A stretch of 64,000 nucleotides of DNA from Daejeonella sp. (GTDB lineage Bacteria; Bacteroidota; Bacteroidia; Sphingobacteriales; Sphingobacteriaceae): positions 1-64,000 of the forward strand of contig NZ_JAUXXZ010000024.1 of NCBI RefSeq assembly GCF_030684675.1, written 5' to 3'. Below, piece by piece: positions 18,013 to 27,077 of this stretch. Within the stretch, counting starts at the first letter, position 1; the number at the start of each line of letters is the position of its first letter. The notes under the pieces were generated by a model that did no database searches, had not been told where the DNA came from, and saw only the letters and a list, made by a program, of their open reading frames with translations. The position numbers were made by a program, and so were the translations under genes.

Positions 18013-18057
18013 ATCAATATTAAATTCTGATATGATAAAAAATATCAATATTAAATT
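18013..18057. promoter_or_regulatory. Paired 14-bp direct repeat upstream of ilv leader
   Basis: ATCAATATTAAATT occurs at 18013-18026 and again at 18044-18057, 31 bp apart start to start (about three helical turns), in an AT-rich stretch upstream of the leader. The spacing suits a dimeric regulator on one DNA face. No exact TAnnTTTG promoter was found nearby; TATATTTA (minus, 18070-18063) is one mismatch off. Confidence 0.4.
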
Positions 18058-18176
18058 TTGCGTAAATATACCAAAACGGTTTTGGGTTTTCGGTTCATGA
18101 AATTTTCGTTCAGATCAAACCGTCTGATTTCTGCCTGAAATCCTGAAAGAGTCCGAAAAAAATCAAAATTAAGTGC

Positions 18177-18222
18177 ATAAAAAAAGCCCCTCGATCTGTT
18201 GATCAGAGGGGCTTCTTTTTTT
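18177..18222. terminator. Bidirectional terminator between atpC and ilv leader
   Basis: AGCCCCTC (18185-18192) pairs with GAGGGGCT (18206-18213), with an A run on one side and a T run on the other. It can end atpDC transcription on the minus strand and isolates the ilv promoter region. Confidence 0.88.
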
Positions 18223-18230
18223 AATGTGGC

Positions 18231-18479
18231 TCAGGAATTCTGTGTTCCTTCAGCAAGTACCATAATATTATTATCAAGTACTTCAATGACACCGCCTTTG
18301 ATAAAAATAGTTTCTTCATCCTTATCAGTACGGATGATTACTTTGCCATCTTCCAAAGTTGAAATTACAGGTGCGTGATCTTTAAGTACTTCGAAAGATC
18401 CCATGGTACCCGGTACGGTCACAGACCTTACTTCGCCTTCAAAGACTTTTTTATCAGGAGTTAATATTTCTAGTTTCAT
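18231..18479 (-). CDS. atpC: F1 ATP synthase epsilon subunit
   Basis: 82 residues, the short form with only the N-terminal beta-sandwich domain (LEILTPDKKVFEGEVRSVTVPGT); the C-terminal helical hairpin that inhibits ATP hydrolysis in longer forms is absent. Part of the central stalk of the F1Fo synthase on the cytoplasmic membrane face. It follows atpD after a gap that holds GAGTATT repeats reaching to 3 bases from its start. The other atp genes are not in this window, as is usual for Bacteroidota with split atp operons. Confidence 0.95.
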   Translation of the reverse strand: MKLEILTPDKKVFEGEVRSVTVPGTMGSFEVLKDHAPVISTLEDGKVIIRTDKDEETIFIKGGVIEVLDNNIMVLAEGTQNS

Positions 18480-18482
18480 AGT

Positions 18483-18545
18483 TGAGTATTGAGTATTGAG
18501 TATTGAGTATTGAGTATCGGATCACAATACTCAATACTAATATCT
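18483..18545. repeat. GAGTATT array with inverted partner
   Basis: Five tandem GAGTATT/GAGTATC units (18483-18518) and then AATACTCAATACT (18526-18538) in the opposite sense, which allows a hairpin between atpD and atpC. The same unit occurs at 55135-55180 and 62420-62470. Confidence 0.9.
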
Positions 18546-18555
18546 CTGTACTAAT

Positions 18556-20076
<1,521 letters not shown>

Positions 20077-20124
20077 TTATTAAATCAACAATTTAAGCCC
20101 GTTTAAGGGGCATTTTTTGGTCTG

Positions 20125-20154
20125 CAAAAATACTCTTTATCCCCGTAAATCAAA
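20125..20154 (-). promoter_or_regulatory. Promoter of atpDC
   Basis: On the minus strand TTTG (20154-20151), an 18-nt spacer and TATTTTTG (20132-20125) match the Bacteroidota -33 TTTG / -7 TAnnTTTG pattern. The start site would be near 20118, about 57 bases before the atpD ATG. Confidence 0.7.
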
Positions 20155-20190
20155 TACTTAATTGAAGTTTTTTTATAATATTTAGTAAAT

Positions 20191-20320
20191 AGTATTGAGT
20201 AGTGAGAGCCAAGAACCAAGAGCCAGGAACCAAGACAGGGTGAAGATTTTCAAGGTACTCAGGAATCTTGTTTCCAACTCTCCATTCTCCACTATCAACT
20301 CTCCATTATCAATTGAATCA
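20191..20320. repeat. Composite short-period repeat module (copy A)
   Basis: In order: AGTATTGAG, a GAACCAAGA-type array, CAAGACA, 18 other bases, TACTCA, then CTATCAACT/ATCAATTGA units. The same elements in the same order, with the same 18-base spacing between CAAGACA and TACTCA, recur at 62420-62566. Confidence 0.75.
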
Positions 20321-20363
20321 CATTTTTTTCCTTTCTTTGAAAAATTACTGTTTTATTTGGGCG

Positions 20364-21281
20364 ATGAAAAGAATTCTTGTAACCGGCAGTAATGGCCTAT
20401 TGGGTCAGAAATTAACGGACCTTTGTCTGCACGATCCCGAAATAGTTTTAATTGCAAGCTCAAAGGGTCCTAACCGGCATCCGGTAAAAGATGGATACAT
20501 CTATGAGGATATGGATATACTCGATCCGCTGCAAATTCAGAGGGTCGTAGAAAAATATAATCCCGATACGATTATTAATACTGCAGCCATGACCAATGTA
20601 GATGCCTGCGAAAGTGATAAAGAAAATTGTTATGCACTTAATGTAGGTTCGGTTGAAAGCCTGATCGGACTTTCTGAGCAACACAACATTCAATTAATAC
20701 AGCTGTCTACCGATTTTATATTCGACGGAGAAAGCGGTCCGTATACCGAAGATGATCAGCCTAATCCACTGAGTTATTATGGGCAAACAAAGCTTGAAGC
20801 GGAGCAACTTCTGCAGCAATCATCCTGCAGATGGGTTATTTTGCGAACCATCATTGTTTATGGTATCGTAAATGACATGAGCCGGAGCAACATCATTCTT
20901 TGGGCAAAGGGAGCACTCGAAAAGGGTAGTCCGATCAATGTGGTAGATGATCAATGGCGCATGCCAACCCTTGCCGAAGATCTTGCCGAATGCTGCCTGC
21001 TTGCCGCAAAGAAAAATGCTGAAGGGATTTTCAATGCTTCAGGGAAGGATATGCTGAGTATACTGGAACTGGTGAAGAAAGTTGCTGAATACTGGAAGCT
21101 GGATCAGGCCCTCATCAAACCCATCCCTGCCGAAAGTTTAAATCAGGCTGCAAAGCGCCCTAAACGAACCGGGTTTATTCTGGATAAGGCGAAAAATGTG
21201 CTGGGCTACAATCCCAAATCCATTGAAGAGGGAATTGCCTTTGTGGATGCTCAGCTCAAAGCGATTTCTGAGTCGAAATAG
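20364..21281 (+). CDS. NAD(P)-dependent SDR, dTDP-4-dehydrorhamnose reductase (RmlD)-like
   Basis: 305 residues from the ATG at 20364. The frame is open from 20268, but the upstream codons are repeat DNA and the Rossmann start MKRILVTGSNGLLGQKL fits this ATG. NAD(P)-binding GxxGxxG is at about 8-14, the active-site Tyr/Lys pair is in YYGQTKLEAE, and the RmlD-type STDFIFDGESGPY precedes it. No rhamnose or other sugar-nucleotide genes are near, so the true substrate is open; an extended-SDR sugar epimerase or reductase is the safe call. It is followed 75 bases later by a peroxiredoxin gene. Confidence 0.85.
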   Translation: MKRILVTGSNGLLGQKLTDLCLHDPEIVLIASSKGPNRHPVKDGYIYEDMDILDPLQIQRVVEKYNPDTIINTAAMTNVDACESDKENCYALNVGSVESLIGLSEQHNIQLIQLSTDFIFDGESGPYTEDDQPNPLSYYGQTKLEAEQLLQQSSCRWVILRTIIVYGIVNDMSRSNIILWAKGALEKGSPINVVDDQWRMPTLAEDLAECCLLAAKKNAEGIFNASGKDMLSILELVKKVAEYWKLDQALIKPIPAESLNQAAKRPKRTGFILDKAKNVLGYNPKSIEEGIAFVDAQLKAISESK

Positions 21282-21356
21282 CAAAGTATGTGTGCAGAAT
21301 ATCCTGAAATTATTTATAATATTACCTTTGACCGAAATATAAATAAATTAAAAAAT

Positions 21357-21818
21357 ATGGCATTATCACAAGGTCAAAAAGCACCTGATTTCAAATTGTA
21401 CAGTTCAGAACTTAAGGAAATTTCATTAAGTGATTTTAAAGGCAAAAAAGTTGTGATCCATTTCTTTCCAATGGCATTTACAGGAGTTTGTACCACTCAA
21501 CTATGTACCATGCGCGATACTTTCGGCTATTATGATGGGCTTGGTGCAGCGATTTTGGCAATTTCTGTTGATTCCCCTTTTACACTAGCAAAATTTAAAG
21601 AGTTAAACAACTATCAGTTTCCGCTTTTGTCGGATTTTAACAAAGAGGTTTCAAAAGCATACGGAGCATATTATGATGAATTTGTATTCAATCTGAAGGG
21701 AGTGGCAAAAAGAGCTGCCTTTGTTCTGGATGAGGATCATCAGATCGTTTACGCACAGGTACTGGAATCTGCGGGTGATTTGCCTGATTTTGATGCGATA
21801 CGTGAAGTGCTGAACTAA
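21357..21818 (+). CDS. Peroxiredoxin (AhpC/TSA, AhpE-like)
   Basis: 153 residues from the ATG at 21357 (MALSQGQKAPDFKL); the open frame begins at 21288, but the family starts here. A thiol peroxidase reducing hydrogen peroxide or organic hydroperoxides in the cytoplasm. FFPMAFTGVCTTQLC holds the peroxidatic Cys45 and a second Cys50 five residues later, as in several AhpE/BCP-type proteins. The Arg of the active site is in GVAKRAAFVLD. No signal peptide. The reductant partner is unknown. Confidence 0.93.
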   Translation: MALSQGQKAPDFKLYSSELKEISLSDFKGKKVVIHFFPMAFTGVCTTQLCTMRDTFGYYDGLGAAILAISVDSPFTLAKFKELNNYQFPLLSDFNKEVSKAYGAYYDEFVFNLKGVAKRAAFVLDEDHQIVYAQVLESAGDLPDFDAIREVLN

Positions 21819-21910
21819 AAACAACATTAGGGTCCGGAAGAATTTTAAGGCCTGATTTTTAACCGATTGGCTTTTTTTCAAAAAAACTATGTTAGTTTGA
21901 AAAGAAAGCA

Positions 21911-21918
21911 TATTTTTG
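21911..21918 (+). promoter_or_regulatory. -7 element of tRNA-Arg
   Basis: TATTTTTG is an exact TAnnTTTG match 17 bases before the tRNA. The -33 region is not clear. Confidence 0.5.
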
Positions 21919-21934
21919 CAGTCCGTTAAAAAAG

Positions 21935-22008
21935 GCACCTGTAGCTTAATTGGATAGAGCACCTGACTACGGATCAGGAGGTTAGGGGTTCGACTCCCTT
22001 CAGGTGCA
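21935..22008 (+). tRNA. tRNA-Arg (anticodon ACG)
   Basis: A 74-nt cloverleaf. The acceptor stem is GCACCTG / CAGGTGC with discriminator A, the D arm is in TAGCTTAATTGGATAGAGC, the anticodon arm is CCTGA-CTACGGA-TCAGG, and the T arm contains GGTTCGACTCC. Anticodon ACG reads CGN codons after A34-to-I editing. CCA is not encoded. It is followed by its own terminator. Confidence 0.97.
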
Positions 22009-22023
22009 CAACGCACATCATTG

Positions 22024-22059
22024 AAAGCCTTTTCGTAATTAAGTCGAAAAGGCTTTTAA
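22024..22059 (+). terminator. Terminator after tRNA-Arg
   Basis: AAAGCCTTTTCG (22024-22035) pairs perfectly with CGAAAAGGCTTT (22045-22056), followed by a short T-rich tail. Confidence 0.8.
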
Positions 22060-22122
22060 TATTTTATTAGGTATTTCTGTTTCAAACGAATTAATTTGAA
22101 ATAGAAAATAATTTACATTCGA

Positions 22123-22695
22123 ATGCTGAACTTAGTATTGTTTGGCCCTCCGGGAGCTGGTAAAGGAACACAATCCGAAAAATTAATTGAAAAGTATCAA
22201 TTAGTCCATTTGTCTACAGGTGACATTCTGAGATCCGAAATTTCTAACGGGACTGAATTAGGTCTTGAGGCTAAAAAGCTGATGGATCAGGGTGTTTTAG
22301 TTCCGGATGAAGTTGTTATTGGAATGATAAGCAATAAGCTGGATTCAAATAAAGACGCCGGAGGTTTTATTTTTGACGGATTTCCCCGCACAGTAACGCA
22401 GGCAGAGGCTCTAGATAAGTTATTAGCGACCAAATCATCAGCTATATCCGGAATGGTAGCGCTGGTGGTAGAACCTGAAGAACTTGAAAAGCGACTTTTA
22501 TTAAGAGGTAAAGATTCGGGTCGTCCGGATGATGCTAATCCTGAGATCATCCGCAAGCGCATTGTTGAATATAACTCTAAAACTGCTCCGGTAGCAAATT
22601 ACTATAAAGAGCAGAATAAACTGACCAGTATTAATGGTGTCGGAACTATTGATCAGATCTTTGATTCGATCTGTTCAGTGGTAAATACTTATTAA
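22123..22695 (+). CDS. adk: Adenylate kinase
   Basis: 190 residues. It interconverts ATP + AMP and 2 ADP. P-loop GPPGAGKGT at 7-15, AMP-binding HLSTGDILRSE, FIFDGFPRTVTQAEAL, and the lid Arg residues in RGKDSGRPDDANPEIIRKRI. The lid is the short form without the zinc-binding cysteines, as in Bacteroidota. It starts 64 bases after the tRNA terminator and probably shares a transcript with obg, 78 bases downstream. Confidence 0.97.
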   Translation: MLNLVLFGPPGAGKGTQSEKLIEKYQLVHLSTGDILRSEISNGTELGLEAKKLMDQGVLVPDEVVIGMISNKLDSNKDAGGFIFDGFPRTVTQAEALDKLLATKSSAISGMVALVVEPEELEKRLLLRGKDSGRPDDANPEIIRKRIVEYNSKTAPVANYYKEQNKLTSINGVGTIDQIFDSICSVVNTY

Positions 22696-22773
22696 TGCTG
22701 ATATATTCTTCAATAAATCTTTCTGAGATCAATCAATTTTCTGCCCGGATTTTGTTCTCTGTAAATTAAAATT

Positions 22774-23790
22774 ATGTCTCAGAGCTCAAATTTTGTTGAT
22801 TACGTAAAAATATGCTGTCGTTCAGGACATGGTGGAGCGGGTTCATCCCATTTACACCGTGATATTCTGACCTCCAAAGGAGGCCCTGATGGGGGAGATG
22901 GCGGGCGTGGTGGGCATATCATACTTAAAGGTAGGAGCCAGCTCTGGACATTACTTCACCTGAAATACAGGAAACATATCATTGCCGAGAATGGATTTCC
23001 CGGATCCAGCGGACAGAAATCAGGCCGTACAGGTAAGGATGAGATACTGGAAGTTCCTTTGGGAACCATCGCAAGAGATGCCGAAACAGGTGAAATTCTG
23101 TTCGAAATCACAAAAGATGGAGAAACAAAGATTTTAACTCCGGGTGGTCGTGGCGGTTTGGGAAACTGGCATTTCAAAACTTCAACAAAACAAACCCCTC
23201 GTTTTTCTCAACCGGGTGAAGCTGGTAAGGAAGAGTGGATGGTGCTTGAACTGAAGATCCTTGCAGATGTTGGTTTGGTAGGTTTTCCAAATGCCGGTAA
23301 ATCAACCTTGCTATCTGTAGTTTCTGCAGCAAAGCCCGAGATTGCAGATTATGCTTTCACTACCCTTGTTCCAAATTTGGGTATAGTTTCTTACCGCGAT
23401 AACCGCTCGTTTATTATGGCTGATATCCCGGGAATTATCGAGGGAGCTTCTAAAGGAAAGGGACTTGGCATTCGTTTCCTCAGACATATTGAACGTAATT
23501 CTGTTTTGTTATTTTTAGTCCCGGCAGATACCGCAAGGACAATAAAACAGGAATATGAAATCCTGCTGAATGAGCTTGAAGATTATAATCCTGAACTGAT
23601 GCATAAACCCCGCATCCTGGCTATCAGTAAATCTGATCTGCTCGATGAGGAGCTGATGAACGAAATGAAACAGGATTTACCTGCCATTCCTTTTGTCTTT
23701 ATCTCATCAGTTGCTCAGAAAGGGCTGCTTGAACTGAAAGATATGCTTTGGAAGGTTATCAATACAGGAATTGATAACCAGTCTGTATAA
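22774..23790 (+). CDS. obg: GTPase Obg
   Basis: 338 residues. A ribosome-associated GTPase involved in 50S assembly and growth control. The N-terminal glycine-rich Obg fold (about 1-160; [25 protein letters not shown]) precedes the G domain with G1 [11 protein letters not shown]3 [10 protein letters not shown] and G4 SKSD. The variable C-terminal domain of some homologues is absent. It is followed by the three-copy hairpin repeats at 23813-24173. Confidence 0.96.
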   Translation: MSQSSNFVDYVKICCRSGHGGAGSSHLHRDILTSKGGPDGGDGGRGGHIILKGRSQLWTLLHLKYRKHIIAENGFPGSSGQKSGRTGKDEILEVPLGTIARDAETGEILFEITKDGETKILTPGGRGGLGNWHFKTSTKQTPRFSQPGEAGKEEWMVLELKILADVGLVGFPNAGKSTLLSVVSAAKPEIADYAFTTLVPNLGIVSYRDNRSFIMADIPGIIEGASKGKGLGIRFLRHIERNSVLLFLVPADTARTIKQEYEILLNELEDYNPELMHKPRILAISKSDLLDEELMNEMKQDLPAIPFVFISSVAQKGLLELKDMLWKVINTGIDNQSV

Positions 23791-23812
23791 AATTTCAGGA
23801 CGAGACAATCCA

Positions 23813-23938
23813 CCGACTTACGAAATCACATAGGCGTTTAGAAAGTTGATTTCGTCACCAGATAGCTATCGGGTCGCCAAAAAAATACAGTGACTGACGA
23901 ATTTATCTTGCATGATGCTCAGGTAAATTCGTAAGTCT
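23813..23938. repeat. Double-hairpin repeat, unit 1 (126 bp)
   Basis: First unit of three. It starts CCGACTTACGAAATCA and ends AAATTCGTAAGTCT. It is 16 bases longer than the others because a small palindrome (AGATAGCTATCGGG, core GATAGCTATC) interrupts the right arm of the first hairpin. Confidence 0.9.
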
Positions 23939-23945
23939 TAACGAT

Positions 23946-24055
23946 CCGACTTGCGAAATCACCTGACCGAGCGGAAAGTCGATTTCGCCAGTCGCAAATC
24001 AAATGAGTGACTGACGAATTTATCTTGTATGACGCCTAAGTAAATTCGTAAGTCT
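23946..24055. repeat. Double-hairpin repeat, unit 2 (110 bp)
   Basis: Hairpin 1: CGACTTGCGAAATC with GATTTCGCCAGTCG (13 of 14 pairs). Hairpin 2: GACTGACGAATTTA with TAAATTCGTAAGTC (13 of 14 pairs). The linker is CAAATCAAATGAGT. It differs from unit 3 at four positions. Confidence 0.92.
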
Positions 24056-24063
24056 GAACTTCT

Positions 24064-24173
24064 CCGACTTGCGAAATCACCTGACCGAGCGGAAAGTCGA
24101 TTTCGCTAGTCGCAAATCAAATGAGTGACTGACGAATTTATCTTGCATGATGCTTAAGTAAATTCGTAAGTCT
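24064..24173. repeat. Double-hairpin repeat, unit 3 (110 bp)
   Basis: The same structure as unit 2. Three of the four differences from unit 2 lie in the loop of hairpin 2; the stems are preserved. Unit starts are 118 bp apart. Confidence 0.92.
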
Positions 24174-24216
24174 TTTCCTGACTGAAATTTTACAAGCTCT
24201 TTTTAATTCATTTGAA

Positions 24217-24224
24217 TAACTTTG
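24217..24224 (+). promoter_or_regulatory. -7 element of gap
   Basis: TAACTTTG matches TAnnTTTG exactly, 16 bases before the gap ATG, so the 5' leader would be about ten bases. No good -33 TTG at the usual spacing. Confidence 0.5.
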
Positions 24225-24240
24225 GACATTATCTGTATAT

Positions 24241-25239
24241 ATGAAACTTGCAATTAACGGATTTGGCCGTATCGGAAGGATTACTCTGAGAGCCCTGCTA
24301 CAAAGACCAGGACTCGAAATTGTTGCGATAAATGATCTTTCTGATACAAAAACCCTTGCTCATCTGTTTAAATACGACTCTGTTCACAGAGGATTTGAGG
24401 GGGAAGTATCCGCTGAAAATGGTCATTTAGTAATAAATGGCCAAAAGATCCGGGTTTTTGCTGAAAAGGATCCGTCGAAACTTCCGTGGAAGGAAATGAA
24501 TGTTGAGCTGGTCATTGAGTCTAGCGGAAAATTTACTGATAAAGCCGGCGCCGGTTTACATTTGCAGGCAGGAGCCAGGCAGGTTATTATTTCTGCTCCC
24601 TCATCCGACAGGGAAATTGCTACTGTAGTTTTGGGTGTGAACGACCATCTGGTTGATCTACATGCATCAATTCTTTCAAACGCCTCCTGTACAACCAATA
24701 ATGTTGCGCCTATGGTTAAAGTATTGGATGACCAGTGGGGTATTGTAGATGGTTACATTACGACAGTGCACTCCATGACCGGTGACCAGAATCTGCATGA
24801 TGCTCCTCATAAAGATCTTAGGAGAGCCAGAGCAGCTTCAGCATCCATTATTCCAACCACTACTGGTGCAGCAAAAGCGATCACTACGATCTTTCCGCAC
24901 CTCGAAGGGAAATTGGGAGGTGCGGGTATTCGTGTTCCGGTTTTGAATGGATCACTTACAGACTTTACTTGCACACTTAAAAAGAAGGTGAGTACTAAGG
25001 AGATTAATGAGGCTTTTTTAATAGCCTCACAAGGATATTTAAAAGGGATTCTCGAATATACCTCGGATCCAATTGTATCGGTTGATATTTTGGATAATCC
25101 CCATTCCTGCATTTTTGACTCTGAACTTAGTTCAGTGGTTGGTGAGTTGGTCAAAGTTGTTGGATGGTATGATAATGAGTCAGGTTATTCGAACCGTCTG
25201 GCTGATCTGGTGATTAAAATTGCTGCTCTTAGAAAATAA
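24241..25239 (+). CDS. gap: Glyceraldehyde-3-phosphate dehydrogenase
   Basis: 332 residues. NAD-dependent glycolytic enzyme. The Rossmann motif INGFGRIGR is at 5-13, catalytic Cys150 is in ASCTTNN, the active-site His is in TTVHSMTGDQ, and WYDNESGYSNRL is near the C-terminus. It precedes a GNAT gene and pgk, so the two glycolytic genes may be co-transcribed from the -7 element at 24217. Confidence 0.97.
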   Translation: MKLAINGFGRIGRITLRALLQRPGLEIVAINDLSDTKTLAHLFKYDSVHRGFEGEVSAENGHLVINGQKIRVFAEKDPSKLPWKEMNVELVIESSGKFTDKAGAGLHLQAGARQVIISAPSSDREIATVVLGVNDHLVDLHASILSNASCTTNNVAPMVKVLDDQWGIVDGYITTVHSMTGDQNLHDAPHKDLRRARAASASIIPTTTGAAKAITTIFPHLEGKLGGAGIRVPVLNGSLTDFTCTLKKKVSTKEINEAFLIASQGYLKGILEYTSDPIVSVDILDNPHSCIFDSELSSVVGELVKVVGWYDNESGYSNRLADLVIKIAALRK

Positions 25240-25249
25240 TCTCCCTGTT

Positions 25250-25681
25250 ATGATCAGATTTATCAGCACAAAAGATGCATTGGCTCTGCGAAGCCCTGTC
25301 TTAAGAGAGGGATTAGCTCCTGAACTTTGCCGTTTTGATGGAGATGATGACGAAAATACATTTCACCTGGGCTATTTTAAGGACGATGAACTGATCTGCA
25401 TCGGAAGTTTTCACAAGCAGGGTAAAAATGGTTATGCGGGTGAGGGATATCAATTGAGAGGAATGGCCACAAGGGTAGATTATCAGGGAAAGGGAATTGG
25501 CAATCAGTTGCTCAATTTTGCGATAGTTTACCTCCGGGGCCGAAAAGTAAATTATATCTGGTGTAATGCCAGAAAAAATGCCTGCAGATTTTATCTGGGC
25601 ATAGGATTTGAAATCATTTCTGATGAATTCGAAATTATGGGTGTTGGTCCTCACAGGGTAATGTACCTGAAGATCCAGTAA
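25250..25681 (+). CDS. GNAT-family N-acetyltransferase
   Basis: 143 residues from the ATG at 25250 (MIRFISTKDALALRS); the open frame from 25220 overlaps gap and is less likely. The acetyl-CoA-binding motif A is visible: LRGMATRVDYQGKGIGNQLL, including the Q/RxxGxG/A loop. The C-terminal RFYLGIGFEI is typical. It is wedged between gap and pgk; the substrate is unknown. Confidence 0.88.
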   Translation: MIRFISTKDALALRSPVLREGLAPELCRFDGDDDENTFHLGYFKDDELICIGSFHKQGKNGYAGEGYQLRGMATRVDYQGKGIGNQLLNFAIVYLRGRKVNYIWCNARKNACRFYLGIGFEIISDEFEIMGVGPHRVMYLKIQ

Positions 25682-25705
25682 TAAATAAGCCTAACAAATG
25701 ATTAT

Positions 25706-26911
25706 ATGAATACGATAGATTTTTTAAATTTTTCTGGTAAGAAAGCACTTATACGCGTCGATTTTAATGTCCCGCTTGATGATAAGTTCAATATTACAGA
25801 CGATAACCGCATGGTTGGGGCTGTTCCAACTATTGAGAAGATATTGAATGACGGTGGTTCGGTTATTTTGATGTCACATTTGGGAAGGCCTAAAGACGGG
25901 CCTGCAGAGAAGTATTCCTTAAGGCACCTGGTCAGGCATCTCGCCATCTTATTAAACAGGGATGTTCAGTTTGCTGACGATTGCATAGGTGAGAGTGCTG
26001 TTTCGAAAGCGAAGGAGTTAAAATCTGGTGAAGTCTTATTACTTGAAAACCTCCGTTTTTATAAAGAAGAAGAAAAAGGTGATGAAGCATTTGCAGAAAA
26101 GCTGGCTGCTCTGGGCGATGTATATGTAAATGATGCTTTTGGTACAGCTCACCGTGCGCATGCCTCTACTGCGATCATTGCTAAATTCTTTCCGGCTGCT
26201 AAATATTTCGGTTACCTGATGGCCGGTGAACTGGCTAATGCCGAGAAAATATTGAATCATGCCGAAAAGCCGTTTACTGCAATTATGGGTGGTGCAAAAG
26301 TGTCTGATAAGATTCTTTTGATAGAACAATTATTGGAAAAGGTTGATAACCTGATTGTTGGGGGTGGAATGGCATATACTTTTGCGAAGGCGCAGGGAGG
26401 GCAGATTGGTAATTCATTGGTCGAAGATGATAAACTAGATCTTGCAATTGAATTGTTGAAAAAGGCGAAAGCTAAAAACGTTAATTTGCTTCTTCCAGTT
26501 GATTCAGTGGTAGCAGATGCCTTTGCCGCTGATGCCAATACTGCAATTGCTCAAAATGATGCTATACCTACTGGCTGGATGGGACTTGATATTGGCCCGG
26601 AGTCAGTTAAAAGTTTCAGTTCTGTTGTTAAGAGTTCCAAAACTATCCTTTGGAATGGCCCGATGGGTGTTTTTGAGATGGAAAAATTTGAAACAGGGAC
26701 CAAATCAGTTGCTGAAGCAGTAGTAGAGGCTACAAAAAATGGTGCATTCTCATTGATAGGTGGAGGAGACTCTGCCGCTGCGGTGGCTAAATTCGGTTTT
26801 GAGGATGAAGTAAGCTATGTATCTACCGGCGGTGGAGCGCTGCTGGAATACATGGAAGGCAAGGAATTGCCAGGGGTGAAGGCGATTTCTTCCGGGTCAA
26901 GCCCGGAATGA
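25706..26911 (+). CDS. pgk: Phosphoglycerate kinase
   Basis: 401 residues. It transfers phosphate from 1,3-bisphosphoglycerate to ADP. The N-terminal signature [13 protein letters not shown], the hinge-region [10 protein letters not shown] and the C-terminal nucleotide loop [15 protein letters not shown] are present. The family normally ends near KELPGVKAI. Here seven residues (SSGSSPE) and the TGA stop are supplied by a palindromic repeat, TCCGGGTCAAGCCCGGAATG (26891-26910). The tail should be harmless, but its origin is notable. Confidence 0.97.
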   Translation: MNTIDFLNFSGKKALIRVDFNVPLDDKFNITDDNRMVGAVPTIEKILNDGGSVILMSHLGRPKDGPAEKYSLRHLVRHLAILLNRDVQFADDCIGESAVSKAKELKSGEVLLLENLRFYKEEEKGDEAFAEKLAALGDVYVNDAFGTAHRAHASTAIIAKFFPAAKYFGYLMAGELANAEKILNHAEKPFTAIMGGAKVSDKILLIEQLLEKVDNLIVGGGMAYTFAKAQGGQIGNSLVEDDKLDLAIELLKKAKAKNVNLLLPVDSVVADAFAADANTAIAQNDAIPTGWMGLDIGPESVKSFSSVVKSSKTILWNGPMGVFEMEKFETGTKSVAEAVVEATKNGAFSLIGGGDSAAAVAKFGFEDEVSYVSTGGGALLEYMEGKELPGVKAISSGSSPE

Positions 26912-26913
26912 CA
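26891..26913. repeat. TCCGGGTCARRCCCGGAATGACA repeat, copy in pgk 3' end
   Basis: TCCGGGTCAAGCCCGGAATG plus ACA. It encodes the last Pgk residues and the TGA stop. An inverted copy ends the convergent gene at 27055-27077, and shorter copies lie at 26941-26960 and 27041-27050. Confidence 0.88.
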
Positions 26914-26964
26914 GAAGGATAGTAATATCATAGGCGATTTGTCATTTCGGGCTTGACCCCAATT

Positions 26965-27036
26965 TCATTATTTAAGAGACTGTTTGGTTTCATGGTTTTA
27001 AAATGTCTGTGGAACCTCCCGACTCTTAAATAATGA
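26965..27036. mobile_element. 72-bp element with 14-bp perfect terminal inverted repeats
   Basis: TCATTATTTAAGAG (26965-26978) and CTCTTAAATAATGA (27023-27036) are exact inverted repeats around 44 bp of unrelated sequence. It sits inside the GGGCTTGACC repeat cluster between pgk and the NTF2-like gene. It looks like a miniature inverted-repeat element, but no target duplication is clear. Confidence 0.55.
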
Positions 27037-27054
27037 CATTGGGCTTGACCTGTT

Positions 27055-27077
27055 TGTCATTCCGGGTCTGACCCGGA
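27055..27077. repeat. TCCGGGTCARRCCCGGAATGACA repeat, copy in 27057-27533 3' end
   Basis: On the minus strand TCCGGGTCAGACCCGGAATG plus ACA. It supplies the last codons (SGSDPE) and the TGA stop of the NTF2-like gene, in the same reading phase as the copy in pgk. Confidence 0.88.

Noticed and set aside
21651-22016. Minus-strand ORF across the tRNA
   Set aside because: It is antisense to the peroxiredoxin gene and to a well-formed tRNA-Arg.
23813-24173. CRISPR array
   Set aside because: Three long units with internal hairpins and no unique spacers between short identical repeats; no cas genes nearby.
24217-24240. Riboswitch or long leader before gap
   Set aside because: The likely start site leaves only about ten bases before the ATG.
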